Positions 42,971 to 51,467 of a stretch of 64,000 nucleotides of DNA are shown here, piece after piece (position 1 is the first letter of the stretch; every line of letters starts with the position of its first letter). Below the pieces are notes generated by a model. That model was not told the DNA's origin. It saw only the letters and a program-made list of their open reading frames with translations, and searched no databases. Position numbers and translations under genes: made by a program. Origin of the DNA: DAISKN01 sp963716925 (GTDB lineage Bacteria; Acidobacteriota; Vicinamibacteria; Marinacidobacterales; SMYC01); contig CAVQUX010000020.1 of NCBI GenBank assembly GCA_963716925.1, positions 1-64,000 of the forward strand, written 5' to 3'.

Positions 42971-43824
42971 GCGGCGAGGAAGTCGAGGCGGGCGCCGCTC
43001 CGCCGGAACGCGAGGAAAGCCTTGAGAAAAATGAGCGCCCAGGCGAGAAGCACCAGGAGTGCTACGCCCGTCGCCGCCGACGGCTCGAGGACCGCTCGGC
43101 CCGAAAACGTCTGAAAGGCGATCGCGAGGCAAGCCGTGATCCAGGCGAGACCCGCGAGGTGGACTGCCCGGCGGGACTCCGAATGCGGAGCTCGCGCCCA
43201 CTCGAGAAGAAGCGCTACCAGCGGGATGGCCTGAAGTCCGTGGAATCCAGCCGCGTGGAGCGGCAGGAGGTTGCCGCTCTCGCCTACGCGAGGACCACCG
43301 AGCGCGGACATCGCGATCCCGACCCCGAACGCGAGGAGACAGGCGGAGGCGCCGTACCGGAGCGCGAGATTCAGAGCCCCGCCCTCTCCCGTCGTGGATC
43401 GGAAGAAGAAGCGCACCAGGAGAACCACGAAGCAGACCAGGATACCGAGAGCCGACAGGAAGAAGAGGCCCCCGATCGCCTGGTCGAGCGGGCTCGAGAC
43501 GCGGCTGAAGCGGGGATCGTAGCCGCGAACGATCTGAATCGTCTCGACTCCGTAGCCGAAGAGCGCGAGGCCGACGAGGCTGAAGCGCCAAAGGCGTCCG
43601 ACGCCGGCGAGCCGGGCGACGAGCGCGAGCGTGAGAAGGAAAATCCCGACGGCGATATCGAAGGTCGCGGCCTTGTACAGGTTTCCCTCCGGCTCCACAA
43701 TGACCCCATGAAAGGCCATGCCCAGAAGGCACAGGGCTCCAAGGCCGATTCCGAGCAATCCCGTCCAGAAGACGGCTCGCTCCCGGGAGTAGAGTCGAAG
43801 AATAGCGTCCGGCAGGCGGCCCAC
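42967..43824 (-). CDS. Polytopic membrane protein of unknown function
   Basis: The 285-aa protein has about seven or eight hydrophobic segments (VFWTGLLGIGLGALCLLGMA, IAVGIFLLTLALVARL, LDQAIGGLFFLSALGILVCF, and others). A charged loop carries RGYDPRFSRVSSPLDQ. I do not recognise a family. It is coupled by a 4-bp overlap to the EamA transporter, so the two may function together, for example in metabolite export. Confidence 0.7.
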   Translation of the reverse strand: MGRLPDAILRLYSRERAVFWTGLLGIGLGALCLLGMAFHGVIVEPEGNLYKAATFDIAVGIFLLTLALVARLAGVGRLWRFSLVGLALFGYGVETIQIVRGYDPRFSRVSSPLDQAIGGLFFLSALGILVCFVVLLVRFFFRSTTGEGGALNLALRYGASACLLAFGVGIAMSALGGPRVGESGNLLPLHAAGFHGLQAIPLVALLLEWARAPHSESRRAVHLAGLAWITACLAIAFQTFSGRAVLEPSAATGVALLVLLAWALIFLKAFLAFRRSGARLDFLAA

Positions 43825-43855
43825 GTCTCACCTCCAGAAACCGGATCGTAACACG

Positions 43856-44242
43856 ATGAATTCCCTCACGCTCATTCTCCTGCTCCTCGTAGCGATCCAG
43901 GGGTACCTTCTGTTCCAGCTGAAGCTCCGCGAGGCGCGGATCCGCGACGACGCTTTGTCTCGCAGCCAATCGGTGGTCGCGGGAAAAGCAACGGAGCATC
44001 TCGCTCCGCTCCTCCCCGGCTTCGATTTCGATCCGAGGGACGCCCGTTTTCTCGGCTCGCCCATCGACTTCGTCGTCTTCGATGGTCTGAGCGAGGGCGA
44101 GGTTCACGAGGTGGTCTTCGTCGAGATCAAGACCGGGCCTTCCGCCGCCCTCACGTCCCGGGAACGGCTGGTTCGCGATGCCGTCGAGGGCCGCCGGGTC
44201 CGCTTTCTCGAAGTTCGAATCGACCGGTCCGATCGGATGTAG
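43856..44242 (+). CDS. Membrane-anchored Holliday-junction-resolvase-like nuclease
   Basis: The 128-aa protein begins with one hydrophobic helix (LTLILLLLVAIQGYLLFQL), then a nuclease-like domain: SVVAGKATEHLAPLLPGF, DARFLGSPIDFVVFDGL and VVFVEIKTGPSAAL, the E-D-ExK arrangement of the predicted resolvase family COG4741. Metal-dependent cleavage of DNA is predicted, but its cellular role is not established. An ABM-domain gene follows after 8 bp. Confidence 0.78.
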   Translation: MNSLTLILLLLVAIQGYLLFQLKLREARIRDDALSRSQSVVAGKATEHLAPLLPGFDFDPRDARFLGSPIDFVVFDGLSEGEVHEVVFVEIKTGPSAALTSRERLVRDAVEGRRVRFLEVRIDRSDRM

Positions 44243-44250
44243 AATCCAGC

Positions 44251-44550
44251 ATGGACAAAGAGACCGTTGCGATCGTTGCCCATATCGTCGCCCGCGGCGG
44301 CGAGGAGACCCGGGTCCAGGCCCTGCTCGAAAAACTCATCGAGCCGACCCGCGCCGAGCCCGGATGCCTTCGGTACGAGCTCTTCTCGAACAAGGAGAAG
44401 CCCGGAGACTTCGTCTTCCTGGAGGAGTACGGGAGCGACGCGGCGTTCCAGGCCCACATGGACTCGAAGCACGTCGCCGCGGCCATTGCGGAAGTGGTGC
44501 CGCTGCTCGCGGTCCCTCCCGACATCCGGCGCTATCGCCGCCTCAAGTAG
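44251..44550 (+). CDS. ABM-domain (antibiotic biosynthesis monooxygenase) protein
   Basis: The 99-aa protein has the dimeric ferredoxin-like ABM fold: AIVAHIVARGGEETRVQALL, PGCLRYELFSNKEKPGDFVF, and YGSDAAFQAHMDSKHVAA. Members oxidise quinols or other small molecules or protect against reactive metabolites. It is probably co-transcribed with the upstream nuclease-like gene. It ends against the convergent ADOP permease. Confidence 0.85.
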   Translation: MDKETVAIVAHIVARGGEETRVQALLEKLIEPTRAEPGCLRYELFSNKEKPGDFVFLEEYGSDAAFQAHMDSKHVAAAIAEVVPLLAVPPDIRRYRRLK

Positions 44551-47001
44551 TCATTCGCTTCGCAGCGCGGTCGAGGGCTCGATCCGCGCCGCCCGGGCCG
44601 CAGGAAGGAGCGACGCCGCCCCCGCGGCCGTGAGAGCGAGGAGCGCTCCGAGGGCGAGAGTGACGGTGTCCCCCGGCTGGACTCCGATCAGGAGGCTCTC
44701 GAGCGTCTTTCCGAGCTGGCTCGAGACCGCGAGACCGAGAGCCGTGCCCGCGAGGACGGGAACCATCGCGATCCGCAGAATCAAACGCAGGATGTCCGAA
44801 GGCTCCGCTCCGAGGGCCATCCTCAGGCCGACTTCGGGAATCCTTCGCGCCACCTGGTGGGCGGCGAGACCATAGGTCCCGACGGCGGAGAGCAGAAGCG
44901 CGAGAAGCGCCGACGCCCCGAGGAGCGCGGCCACCGATCTCTGCCGTACCAGCAGGATGGAGCGCTCCTCGCCGATGGGCCGGGCGTCGAATATCGGAAG
45001 GTCCGGGTCCACGGAGCGGAACGCTTCGCGGACCGCGGGAAGAAGGGCCATCGGGGACGGCCCGGTGAAGACGTGGAGGTTCATGCGCTGGAAGAACCGC
45101 TGCGCCAGGGGAAAATACAGGTACGGCCGAGGCTCCTCCCAGAGCGTTCGATACTTCGCGTCGCGAACGACGCCGACGATCTCGTAGAAATCGTGGCGGA
45201 CGAAGCGTCGATTCCACGCGCGGATCCGTTTTCCGATGGGGTCGACCCCCGGCCAGTGGGTCCTGGCCATCGTCTCGTTCACCACGACCACTCCCGGAGC
45301 CCCGTCTCCATCCGACTCGGTGAACGTGCGGCCGCGGAGGAGCTCGATGCCCATCGTCGTGAAGTAGTCCGGAGTGACGATATCGCAGTCCTCCTGGATC
45401 CAATCCGGCGGGTCGGTGACCGGAACTTCCTCCGGGAGGAAGAATGTGAGAAGCGTCATGCGCTCGAGCGGCGTGTCGGCCGACCAGGCCGCGCTCTGTA
45501 CACCTGGAATCGCCTCGACGCGCTCGAGGACGTCCGCGTAGAACTGACGGGCCCTCGTCTCGTCGTAGCGGAACTCGAGAGAGGACAGCTCCACCGAGAC
45601 GAACAGAACCTGGTCGGTACGGAACCCGGGATCGATGGCGTAGGCCTTCGAGAGGGTTCGAGCGAGAAGGCCCGCCCCGACGAGGAGCGTCAGCGAAAGG
45701 CCGACCTGGACGGCGAGGAAACCGCCGCGAGCGCGACTTCCCTTCCCCACGATTCGGGACGAGCCGGGGTCGAGGCGGCGGCCGGCGACCGAGGCGAAAG
45801 CGCTTCCGAAGACCGCTCCCGCGACCGCCACGGAGGCAGCCAGCAGGAGCACCCGGGAGTCGAGCCGGAGATCGAGATCGGAGAGCGCTACCCGGAAAAG
45901 GGTCAGCCGCTCGAAGAGCCGGAGCGAGACCCAGGCCACGAGAAGACTGGCGGCGAAGGCGATGCCGTACAGCAGCAGGTTCTCTGCGAGGAACTGCCGC
46001 GCGATGCGGAAACGGGACGCGCCGAGCGCGCTTCTCAGGGAGAGCTCGGACTCCCGGTCCTGAAGGTCCACCAGCCTCAGCCCGGCGACGTTCGTTACCG
46101 CGATGAGGAACACGATCCCGACGACACCGAGGACGATGCCGAGATAGGTGCGAGTCGAATCGCGATCCCCCGGATTGCGCAGCCGGTTCTCGGCGAACGG
46201 GGTCAGAACGGCGGTCGCTCCGGCGTTGGTATCCGGATAAGCCTGCTCGAGAGCTCGCGCTTGCGCCTTCATCGCCGCCTCGGCGCTCTCGAGCCTCACC
46301 CCTGGCTTCAACCGACCGACGACGTCGAATGCAGGCTGGTCCCGCGGACCGTAGAAGTCGACGAACCCCGGCCACAGGTCGGAGAGGAGCGTGAGCGGAA
46401 TCCAGAGATCGATCGGCCGTTCGATGGTGATGCCACGAAAGCTCTCGGGAGCCACGCCCACGATGGTCAGATCGCGACCATTGACCCGAATCGATTTTCC
46501 CAGAACGTCGGCAGATCCGTCGAAGCGGCTCTCCCAGAGCCGGTGGCTCACGATAGCCACCGCGGCTCGCGCCTCTTCCTCGGAGGGTAGAAAGCCCCTG
46601 CCGGGCCGCGGCTCGACCCCGAGGACGTCGAAGAAGCTCGACGAAACCATGTCGCCCTGAAGGCGCTCCGTCGACTCGCCCACACGGGCGCTGAAGGTGA
46701 ACTCCGCCTGGGCGGTGAGGTCGGTGAACACCTCCTGCGCGCGGCGAAGATCCTCGAAGTCCGGCTTCGAAACACCGCTCGGATCGCTCTCCCGGCCAGA
46801 GCCGATCCAGAAGAGCTCCTCGCTCCTCGAGACGGGGAACGGGCGGAACAGGAAAGCGTCAATCAGGCTGAAGACGGCGGCGTTCGCCCCGATGCCGAGG
46901 GCGAGGCTCACGATCGCGGCCGCGGCGAGACCCCGCCGCCTTGAAAGCCACCTCAGAGCCAGCCGACAATCGAGGGCGATGCCCGACATCGAAAGCATCA
47001 T
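44551..47001 (-). CDS. ADOP-family ABC permease (MacB/FtsX type)
   Basis: The 816-aa protein has the duplicated MacB_PCD-FtsX layout: an N-terminal TM with LGIGANAAVFSLIDAFLFRP, a periplasmic domain (VGVAPESFRGITIERPIDLW), three TMs, a second periplasmic domain (GVQSAAWSADTPLERMTLLT) and C-terminal TMs with GLRMALGAEPSDILRLILR. This is the acidobacterial duplicated orphan permease family, with no ATPase in the gene. Its cargo is unknown. Its 5' end overlaps the divergent methyltransferase gene by 23 bp; the second Met (46989) would reduce this. Confidence 0.92.
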   Translation of the reverse strand: MMLSMSGIALDCRLALRWLSRRRGLAAAAIVSLALGIGANAAVFSLIDAFLFRPFPVSRSEELFWIGSGRESDPSGVSKPDFEDLRRAQEVFTDLTAQAEFTFSARVGESTERLQGDMVSSSFFDVLGVEPRPGRGFLPSEEEARAAVAIVSHRLWESRFDGSADVLGKSIRVNGRDLTIVGVAPESFRGITIERPIDLWIPLTLLSDLWPGFVDFYGPRDQPAFDVVGRLKPGVRLESAEAAMKAQARALEQAYPDTNAGATAVLTPFAENRLRNPGDRDSTRTYLGIVLGVVGIVFLIAVTNVAGLRLVDLQDRESELSLRSALGASRFRIARQFLAENLLLYGIAFAASLLVAWVSLRLFERLTLFRVALSDLDLRLDSRVLLLAASVAVAGAVFGSAFASVAGRRLDPGSSRIVGKGSRARGGFLAVQVGLSLTLLVGAGLLARTLSKAYAIDPGFRTDQVLFVSVELSSLEFRYDETRARQFYADVLERVEAIPGVQSAAWSADTPLERMTLLTFFLPEEVPVTDPPDWIQEDCDIVTPDYFTTMGIELLRGRTFTESDGDGAPGVVVVNETMARTHWPGVDPIGKRIRAWNRRFVRHDFYEIVGVVRDAKYRTLWEEPRPYLYFPLAQRFFQRMNLHVFTGPSPMALLPAVREAFRSVDPDLPIFDARPIGEERSILLVRQRSVAALLGASALLALLLSAVGTYGLAAHQVARRIPEVGLRMALGAEPSDILRLILRIAMVPVLAGTALGLAVSSQLGKTLESLLIGVQPGDTVTLALGALLALTAAGAASLLPAARAARIEPSTALRSE

Positions 47002-47539
47002 AAATCGGGGGCGCTGGAACCTGAAGCACCGGGACGCCGAGTTTCTGGGCGAGCCGGCCCCGTTTCTCGTCGAGTGCCGGCGGCATCTCCCGCCGGGGCG
47101 GGCGCTCGACCTCGCCTGCGGCCTCGGCGCGAACGCTCTCTACCTCGCGGAAGAGGGTTTTGCCGTGGAGGCCTTCGACTGGAGCTTCGAGGGACTCCGA
47201 AAGCTCGCCGCCGCCGCGAAGGAGAAGCGCCGGGAAATCGGCGCTGTCGTGTGCGACGTCACCCGATATCCTCTTCCCCGCGAGCGCTACGACGTTCTCG
47301 TGTCCTTCCGGTTTCTCGACCGGGCTCTCTGGCCGTCCCTGGCAGACGCCCTGAAACCCGGAGGGGCCCTGCTGATCGAGACCTTCAACCGGCGCTACCT
47401 CGAACGGCGTCCGGATTTTCCGGAGGAGTACTGCCTGGAGGAAGGAGAGCTCCTCGCCGCGTTCGGCGCTACTCTCCGGGTCGCGCGCTACCAGGAGCTC
47501 CCGCAGGAACCCCACGCCTCTCTACTAGCGTTCCGATGA
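46979..47539 (+). CDS. Class I SAM-dependent methyltransferase
   Basis: ATG 46979 gives 186 aa. AdoMet-binding motif I is ALDLACGLGANALYLAEEGF and motif II/III regions are GAVVCDVTRYPLPRERYDVL and LWPSLADALKPGGALLIETF. The length fits tellurite-resistance-TehB-like methyltransferases. Substrate unknown. It overlaps the 3' end of a convergent Mpo1-like gene by 71 bp. Confidence 0.85.
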   Translation: MPDIESIINRGRWNLKHRDAEFLGEPAPFLVECRRHLPPGRALDLACGLGANALYLAEEGFAVEAFDWSFEGLRKLAAAAKEKRREIGAVVCDVTRYPLPRERYDVLVSFRFLDRALWPSLADALKPGGALLIETFNRRYLERRPDFPEEYCLEEGELLAAFGATLRVARYQELPQEPHASLLAFR

Positions 47540-47921
47540 TCCAGAGCGGCCCCACGAGGAGCTGCCGCAGGTTCTCGAAGAACGCCGGCGCTTTCTTCTC
47601 GTAGAGGAAATGCCCGACGAACTGGAGCGCCCAGCCCAGGAGGAACCCCGTCCAGAGGACCGCCGCGGAAAGGCCGGGAGCCAGAGCCGCGGAGAGCACC
47701 ACGAAGACGGCGAAGGGCACCGTCAGGCGGACGCTGAGGCGGAGGTCGTAGAGAACGGCGGCGAGGGCGACGACCGCTGCGAGCGCCGGGCTCAGCTTCC
47801 AGAGCAGGCCGACGAGGGTGAAGACGATCATCGGGATGCCGACGTAGTGACATAACTTGTTCGTCGGGTGGCGGTGGTAGGAGCCGTAATCCTCGAACAA
47901 CCGGGAAAGATCGGAAGTCAT
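47469..47921 (-). CDS. Mpo1-like (DUF962) membrane protein
   Basis: The 150-aa protein has four hydrophobic segments and the family motif YGSYHRHPTNKLCHYVGIPM at the N-terminus, with GWALQFVGHFLYEKKAPAFF later. In yeast Mpo1 is an Fe2+-dependent dioxygenase of 2-hydroxy fatty acids; the conserved histidines are retained here. A lipid-oxidation role is likely by family but untested. Confidence 0.85.
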   Translation of the reverse strand: MTSDLSRLFEDYGSYHRHPTNKLCHYVGIPMIVFTLVGLLWKLSPALAAVVALAAVLYDLRLSVRLTVPFAVFVVLSAALAPGLSAAVLWTGFLLGWALQFVGHFLYEKKAPAFFENLRQLLVGPLWIIGTLVERRGVPAGAPGSARPGE

Positions 47922-48004
47922 CGCCGTCGAATCGTCTCACCTTCCGCGCCCGACGGCAACTCCTGTTAAATCCCGCCATCGCATAGGCTTCCCGTTCGGC
48001 GTGG

Positions 48005-48041
48005 TATTATGTCTCGACCAATCCGGGAGCTCGATTGGTCG
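48005..48041 (+). promoter_or_regulatory. Candidate promoter -10 and hairpin before the AhpD-like gene
   Basis: TATTAT at 48005-48010 could be a -10 element. Immediately after it, CGACCAAT (48015-48022) and ATTGGTCG (48034-48041) are perfect 8-bp inverted arms with an 11-nt spacer, in the predicted leader or operator region, followed by GGAGG at 48046-48050 and the ATG at 48060. No good -35 is seen. Confidence 0.4.
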
Positions 48042-48059
48042 TTTTGGAGGTGGAAGGAT

Positions 48060-48464
48060 ATGGCGAAGGATTCGGGGGCGGCCCAGAACGAAGAGGCTCA
48101 CATACCTGGCATCGATTACGACCCAGGTCAGGAGGGGCCTGCCTCCTACTCCATGATCGAGCCGCGGCTGAAGCACATCTACGCTCAGTTCTACAAGGAG
48201 ACCTACTTCACCGACAAGAAGGCGCTCGACACCAAGACCCAGGAGCTCATCGCCCTCGCTTGTTCTCTCGTGGCGAAATGCGACGGCTGCGTCGAGGGCC
48301 ACATCAAGAAGGCGCTGAAAGAGGGCGCGACCAAGGAAGAGATCAGCGAGGCGATCGTCATCGCCATCGGCATCAACGCCGCCGCCATCGTGGACATGAC
48401 CGACCGCGCCGCGGCGAAAATGGGCCTCAATCATTTCCCTGCGAAGCCCAGCCGGAAGACTTGA
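48060..48464 (+). CDS. AhpD-like carboxymuconolactone decarboxylase family protein
   Basis: ATG 48060 is chosen over the upstream ATG 48009 because a strong GGAGG lies 9 nt before it; 134 aa. KCDGCVEGHIKKALKEGATK carries the CxxC plus His of AhpD-type peroxidase-coupled disulfide proteins, within IALACSLVAKCDGC. It likely acts as a thiol oxidoreductase against peroxides. A perfect inverted repeat in the 5' region suggests regulation. Confidence 0.87.
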   Translation: MAKDSGAAQNEEAHIPGIDYDPGQEGPASYSMIEPRLKHIYAQFYKETYFTDKKALDTKTQELIALACSLVAKCDGCVEGHIKKALKEGATKEEISEAIVIAIGINAAAIVDMTDRAAAKMGLNHFPAKPSRKT

Positions 48465-48479
48465 TCGGCTGGCGCCGTT

Positions 48480-49859
48480 TCACGACGGATCCGGCGCGTC
48501 CCCCGGGTCGCGGTCGTCGATCCCGTGGCGTTCCAGCATTCGATAGAGCGTTCGCCGGTCGATGCCCAGGACCTCCGCCGCCCGCGTGCGGTTTCCCTCC
48601 ACCCGGCCCAGCACGTGGACGAGGTAGCGTCTTTCGATCTCTTCGAGCTTCGGGAGCCCATCGAACAACGAGTCCTCCGCCCTCGGCTTCGGTTCCCGGA
48701 ATTTCTCCGGCAGGTCCTCGGCTTCGACCGTCCGTCCGCGGCTGAAGAGCGCGAGCCTCTCGATGGTGTTCTCGAGCTCCCGGACGTTCCCCGGCCAGGA
48801 GAAGGCGATGAGCCGATCGAGGACGCGCGCCGACAAACGCGGCGAGGCGACCCCGTTCGCCCTCATGCGGCGCACGAAGTGCGCGATGAGCTTGGGGATG
48901 TCCTCGGGGCGATCCCTGAGCGGCGGCACCACGATGGTGACCACGTTGAGCCGATAGTAGAGGTCCTGTCGAAACCGCCCGTCTCTGACCAGGGTCTCGA
49001 GGTTCTGGTTCGAGGCGGCGATCACCCGCGCGTCCGTCGCCAGGCTCTTCGTCCCACCGACGGGGGTGCACTCCTCTTGCTGCAGGACGCGGAGGAGCTT
49101 CACCTGGAGCGCGGGGCTGGTCTCGCTGACTTCATCGAGGAACAGAGTTCCGCCTCGCGCGGCATGGAACAGGCCCTCCTTGTCCGCGATCGCGCCGGTA
49201 AAGGCGCCCTTCACATAGCCGAAGAGCTCGCTTTCCAGAAGCGTCTCGGTGAGCGCCCCGCAGTTCACGGCGAGAAACGGTGCTCCGGCGCGCGGGCCCT
49301 TCGCGTGAATGGCCCGAGCCACGAGCTCTTTTCCCGTCCCGCTCTCGCCCTGGATCAGGACCGTGGTCTTCGACTCGGCGACGAGGGCGATGCTCTTGTA
49401 TACCGAGAGCATCGAAGCGCTCGCCCCGATGAGCGCGTCCTCCGGCTCGCGCCGCGGCGCCGATTTCTCGCTCTCCGCCGCGGGCTCCGGGCTCCTCGCC
49501 GAGAGGGCGCGGCGGATGGTCTGGCGCACTGCTTCCACGTCGAACGGCTTGCTCACGAAATCGAAGGCGCCGAGACGCACGGCCTCGATCGCCGTATCGA
49601 GAGTTCCAAAGGCCGAGATGAGGACGACTTCGGTATCGGGATGGGTCCGCTTGACCTCCTTGAGGACGTCGATACCCGAGAGCGCGTGCTCGAAATTGAT
49701 GTCGCTGACCACCACGTCGAAGCGCTCCCGGCTCGCGAGCTCGATGGCCGCCCGGGGATCCTGTCGGGTCTCGATGGCGCAGCCGACGTCGTCGAGGAGC
49801 TCCACGAAGAACTCGCAGGTCGAGGGATCGTCGTCGGTCACCAGAATGCGCTTCGGCAT
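48480..49859 (-). CDS. NtrC-family sigma-54 response regulator
   Basis: ATG 49859 gives 459 aa. The receiver domain has the acidic pocket TDDDPSTC, phospho-acceptor Asp53 and Lys104. The AAA+ domain has Walker A GESGTGKE (171-178), the sigma-54 contact loop GAFTGA (218-223) and TLFLDEVSE. The C-terminal Fis-type HTH is NRTRAAEVLGIDRRTLYRML. It activates sigma-54 promoters when phosphorylated. A histidine kinase gene lies 1.6 kb away with other genes between, so pairing is possible but not shown. Confidence 0.93.
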   Translation of the reverse strand: MPKRILVTDDDPSTCEFFVELLDDVGCAIETRQDPRAAIELASRERFDVVVSDINFEHALSGIDVLKEVKRTHPDTEVVLISAFGTLDTAIEAVRLGAFDFVSKPFDVEAVRQTIRRALSARSPEPAAESEKSAPRREPEDALIGASASMLSVYKSIALVAESKTTVLIQGESGTGKELVARAIHAKGPRAGAPFLAVNCGALTETLLESELFGYVKGAFTGAIADKEGLFHAARGGTLFLDEVSETSPALQVKLLRVLQQEECTPVGGTKSLATDARVIAASNQNLETLVRDGRFRQDLYYRLNVVTIVVPPLRDRPEDIPKLIAHFVRRMRANGVASPRLSARVLDRLIAFSWPGNVRELENTIERLALFSRGRTVEAEDLPEKFREPKPRAEDSLFDGLPKLEEIERRYLVHVLGRVEGNRTRAAEVLGIDRRTLYRMLERHGIDDRDPGDAPDPS

Positions 49860-49986
49860 GATCTCGAGGGTTCCGGAGATCGAGAATACGAGGGCTGGCC
49901 GTGGGAAAGCAAACCGGCGCACTTGCTCTCGCGCTCCAGGAAGGATAAGAGTGTCCCTCGTCCGCCCTCCCCTCGAGGAGGTCTCC

Positions 49987-50483
49987 ATGGCTCAAACGAA
50001 CGAACCGAACATCCGGAAGCTGATCGCAGTCCCGGCGCTCATAACGCTCGCCGTCACGCTGCTCCGGCTGGTAGGGAATTCATGAACCTGCCCGGCTGGC
50101 TCGCGAGCAGAGAAGCCGGAGGCGCCGGCGCCCTCATCGGCATCGCGTGGCTCGCCCCGGTCTTCGGGGTTTACTTCGCGGCGAAGCTCGCGGGCGCGCC
50201 GGGAAAGCTCTGGAAGAATCTTCTGAAGACTCTCTTCGCCTACGGGCTGGCGGCGCGGATCCCTGTCATTCTCATCATGGGGCTCGCCATCTTCGGCAAC
50301 TGGGGAACGCACTACGACGCGTTTCCGCCGAACATGGCGGACATGTCGCCGGCGATGAAGTTCCTCTTCGGCGGGGTGATCACCCAGCTCGTCTTCTGGG
50401 TCGGCATCTGGACGGTCGGAACCGGGATGATCGCGGGACTCATCGCGTCGAAGATCCGGAGCCCCAGGACGGCGACCGCGTGA
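49987..50483 (+). pseudogene. Small membrane protein split by a frame break
   Basis: Two frames meet here: 49987-50085 (AQTNEPNIRKLIAVPALITL then AVTLLRLVGN) and 50082-50483 (REAGGAGALIGIAWLAPVFG, VILIMGLAIFGNWG). With one G added to the GGG near 50074 the sequence reads LRLVGEFMNLPGWLASREAG, a natural continuation, giving about 166 aa with four membrane helices. Alternatively these are two coupled genes overlapping as ATGA. No family name is assigned. The next gene overlaps as GTGA. Confidence 0.5.
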
Positions 50484-51436
50484 TTCGAGCCTGGATGTTC
50501 CTCGGGGCGGCCCTCGCGATTCTGGCCGCCTGTGGGACGACGGACGAGGCGCTCATCCAGAACCGCGGCGCTTCCAAAGACGACTGGTGGGACGCGCTGC
50601 CGCGCCCCGCCTGGAGCGCGTTCCCGAAGGTCCAGGAGAGCCAGGGCTGGTTCGAGGTCTACGAGATCCGGCCGGGCATTCTCGCCATCTACGAGCCGGG
50701 ACAGTTCGAGGAGGTCATTTCCTACCTCGTGCTCGGCACGGAGAGGGCCCTCCTCTTCGACACCGGCCTCGGCATCGGGGACATGAGGGCCGTCGTGGCG
50801 CGGCTCACCGAGATGGAGCCGATCGTCTTGAACTCCCACACCCACTACGACCACGTGGGCGGAAATCACCAGTTCGCGTCGGTCTACGGCACCGCCACCG
50901 AGTACACGGCGACCAACGCGAAGGGACGGAAGCACGAGGACCTGGCCGAGTTCGTCGGCGAGGGCTGGATCTGGAAGAAGACTCCCCCGGGCTTCGATCC
51001 CGACCGCTACGAAGGCAAGCCGTTCACGGTCGCGAAGACGATCGTGGACGGCGAGGTGATCGACCTCGGAGGACGAAAGCTCGAGGTCCTTTTCACGCCG
51101 GGGCACGCTCCCGATGCGCTCTGCCTGCTCGACCGGGAGAACCGGGTGCTCTTCACCGGCGACACGTTCTATCCCGCGACCCTCTACGCCCATCTGACGG
51201 GGTCGGACTTCGCCCTCTACCGGCAGACGGCTTCGCGGCTCGCCGCGTTGCGGGACGCCTTCGACTTCGTCCTCCCCGCTCACAACGAGCCGCTGGTGAC
51301 CGCGGAGTTCCTTCCGCGAATGCGCGACGCCTTCGAAGCCATCGCCGCCTCGGAGGCCGAGTTCGTGCTCACCGATGGGAACCGGGAGTACTCCTTCGAC
51401 GGGTTCTCGATCCTGACTCCCGACCCGCTTCCCTGA
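50480..51436 (+). CDS. MBL-fold metallohydrolase lipoprotein
   Basis: GTG 50480 overlaps the upstream stop as GTGA; 318 aa. The N-terminus FLGAALAILAACGTT has a lipobox (LAAC), so it is probably lipid-anchored. The metallo-beta-lactamase fold shows NSHTHYDHVGGNHQF (HxHxDH), FTPGHAPDALCLL, FTGDTFYP and LPAHNEPLV, the zinc-site histidines and Asp of the family. It hydrolyses an unknown substrate at the envelope. Confidence 0.88.
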   Translation: MIRAWMFLGAALAILAACGTTDEALIQNRGASKDDWWDALPRPAWSAFPKVQESQGWFEVYEIRPGILAIYEPGQFEEVISYLVLGTERALLFDTGLGIGDMRAVVARLTEMEPIVLNSHTHYDHVGGNHQFASVYGTATEYTATNAKGRKHEDLAEFVGEGWIWKKTPPGFDPDRYEGKPFTVAKTIVDGEVIDLGGRKLEVLFTPGHAPDALCLLDRENRVLFTGDTFYPATLYAHLTGSDFALYRQTASRLAALRDAFDFVLPAHNEPLVTAEFLPRMRDAFEAIAASEAEFVLTDGNREYSFDGFSILTPDPLP

Positions 51437-51467
51437 GCACTCACCAAACGGCGCGAAGAGGGTTGCG

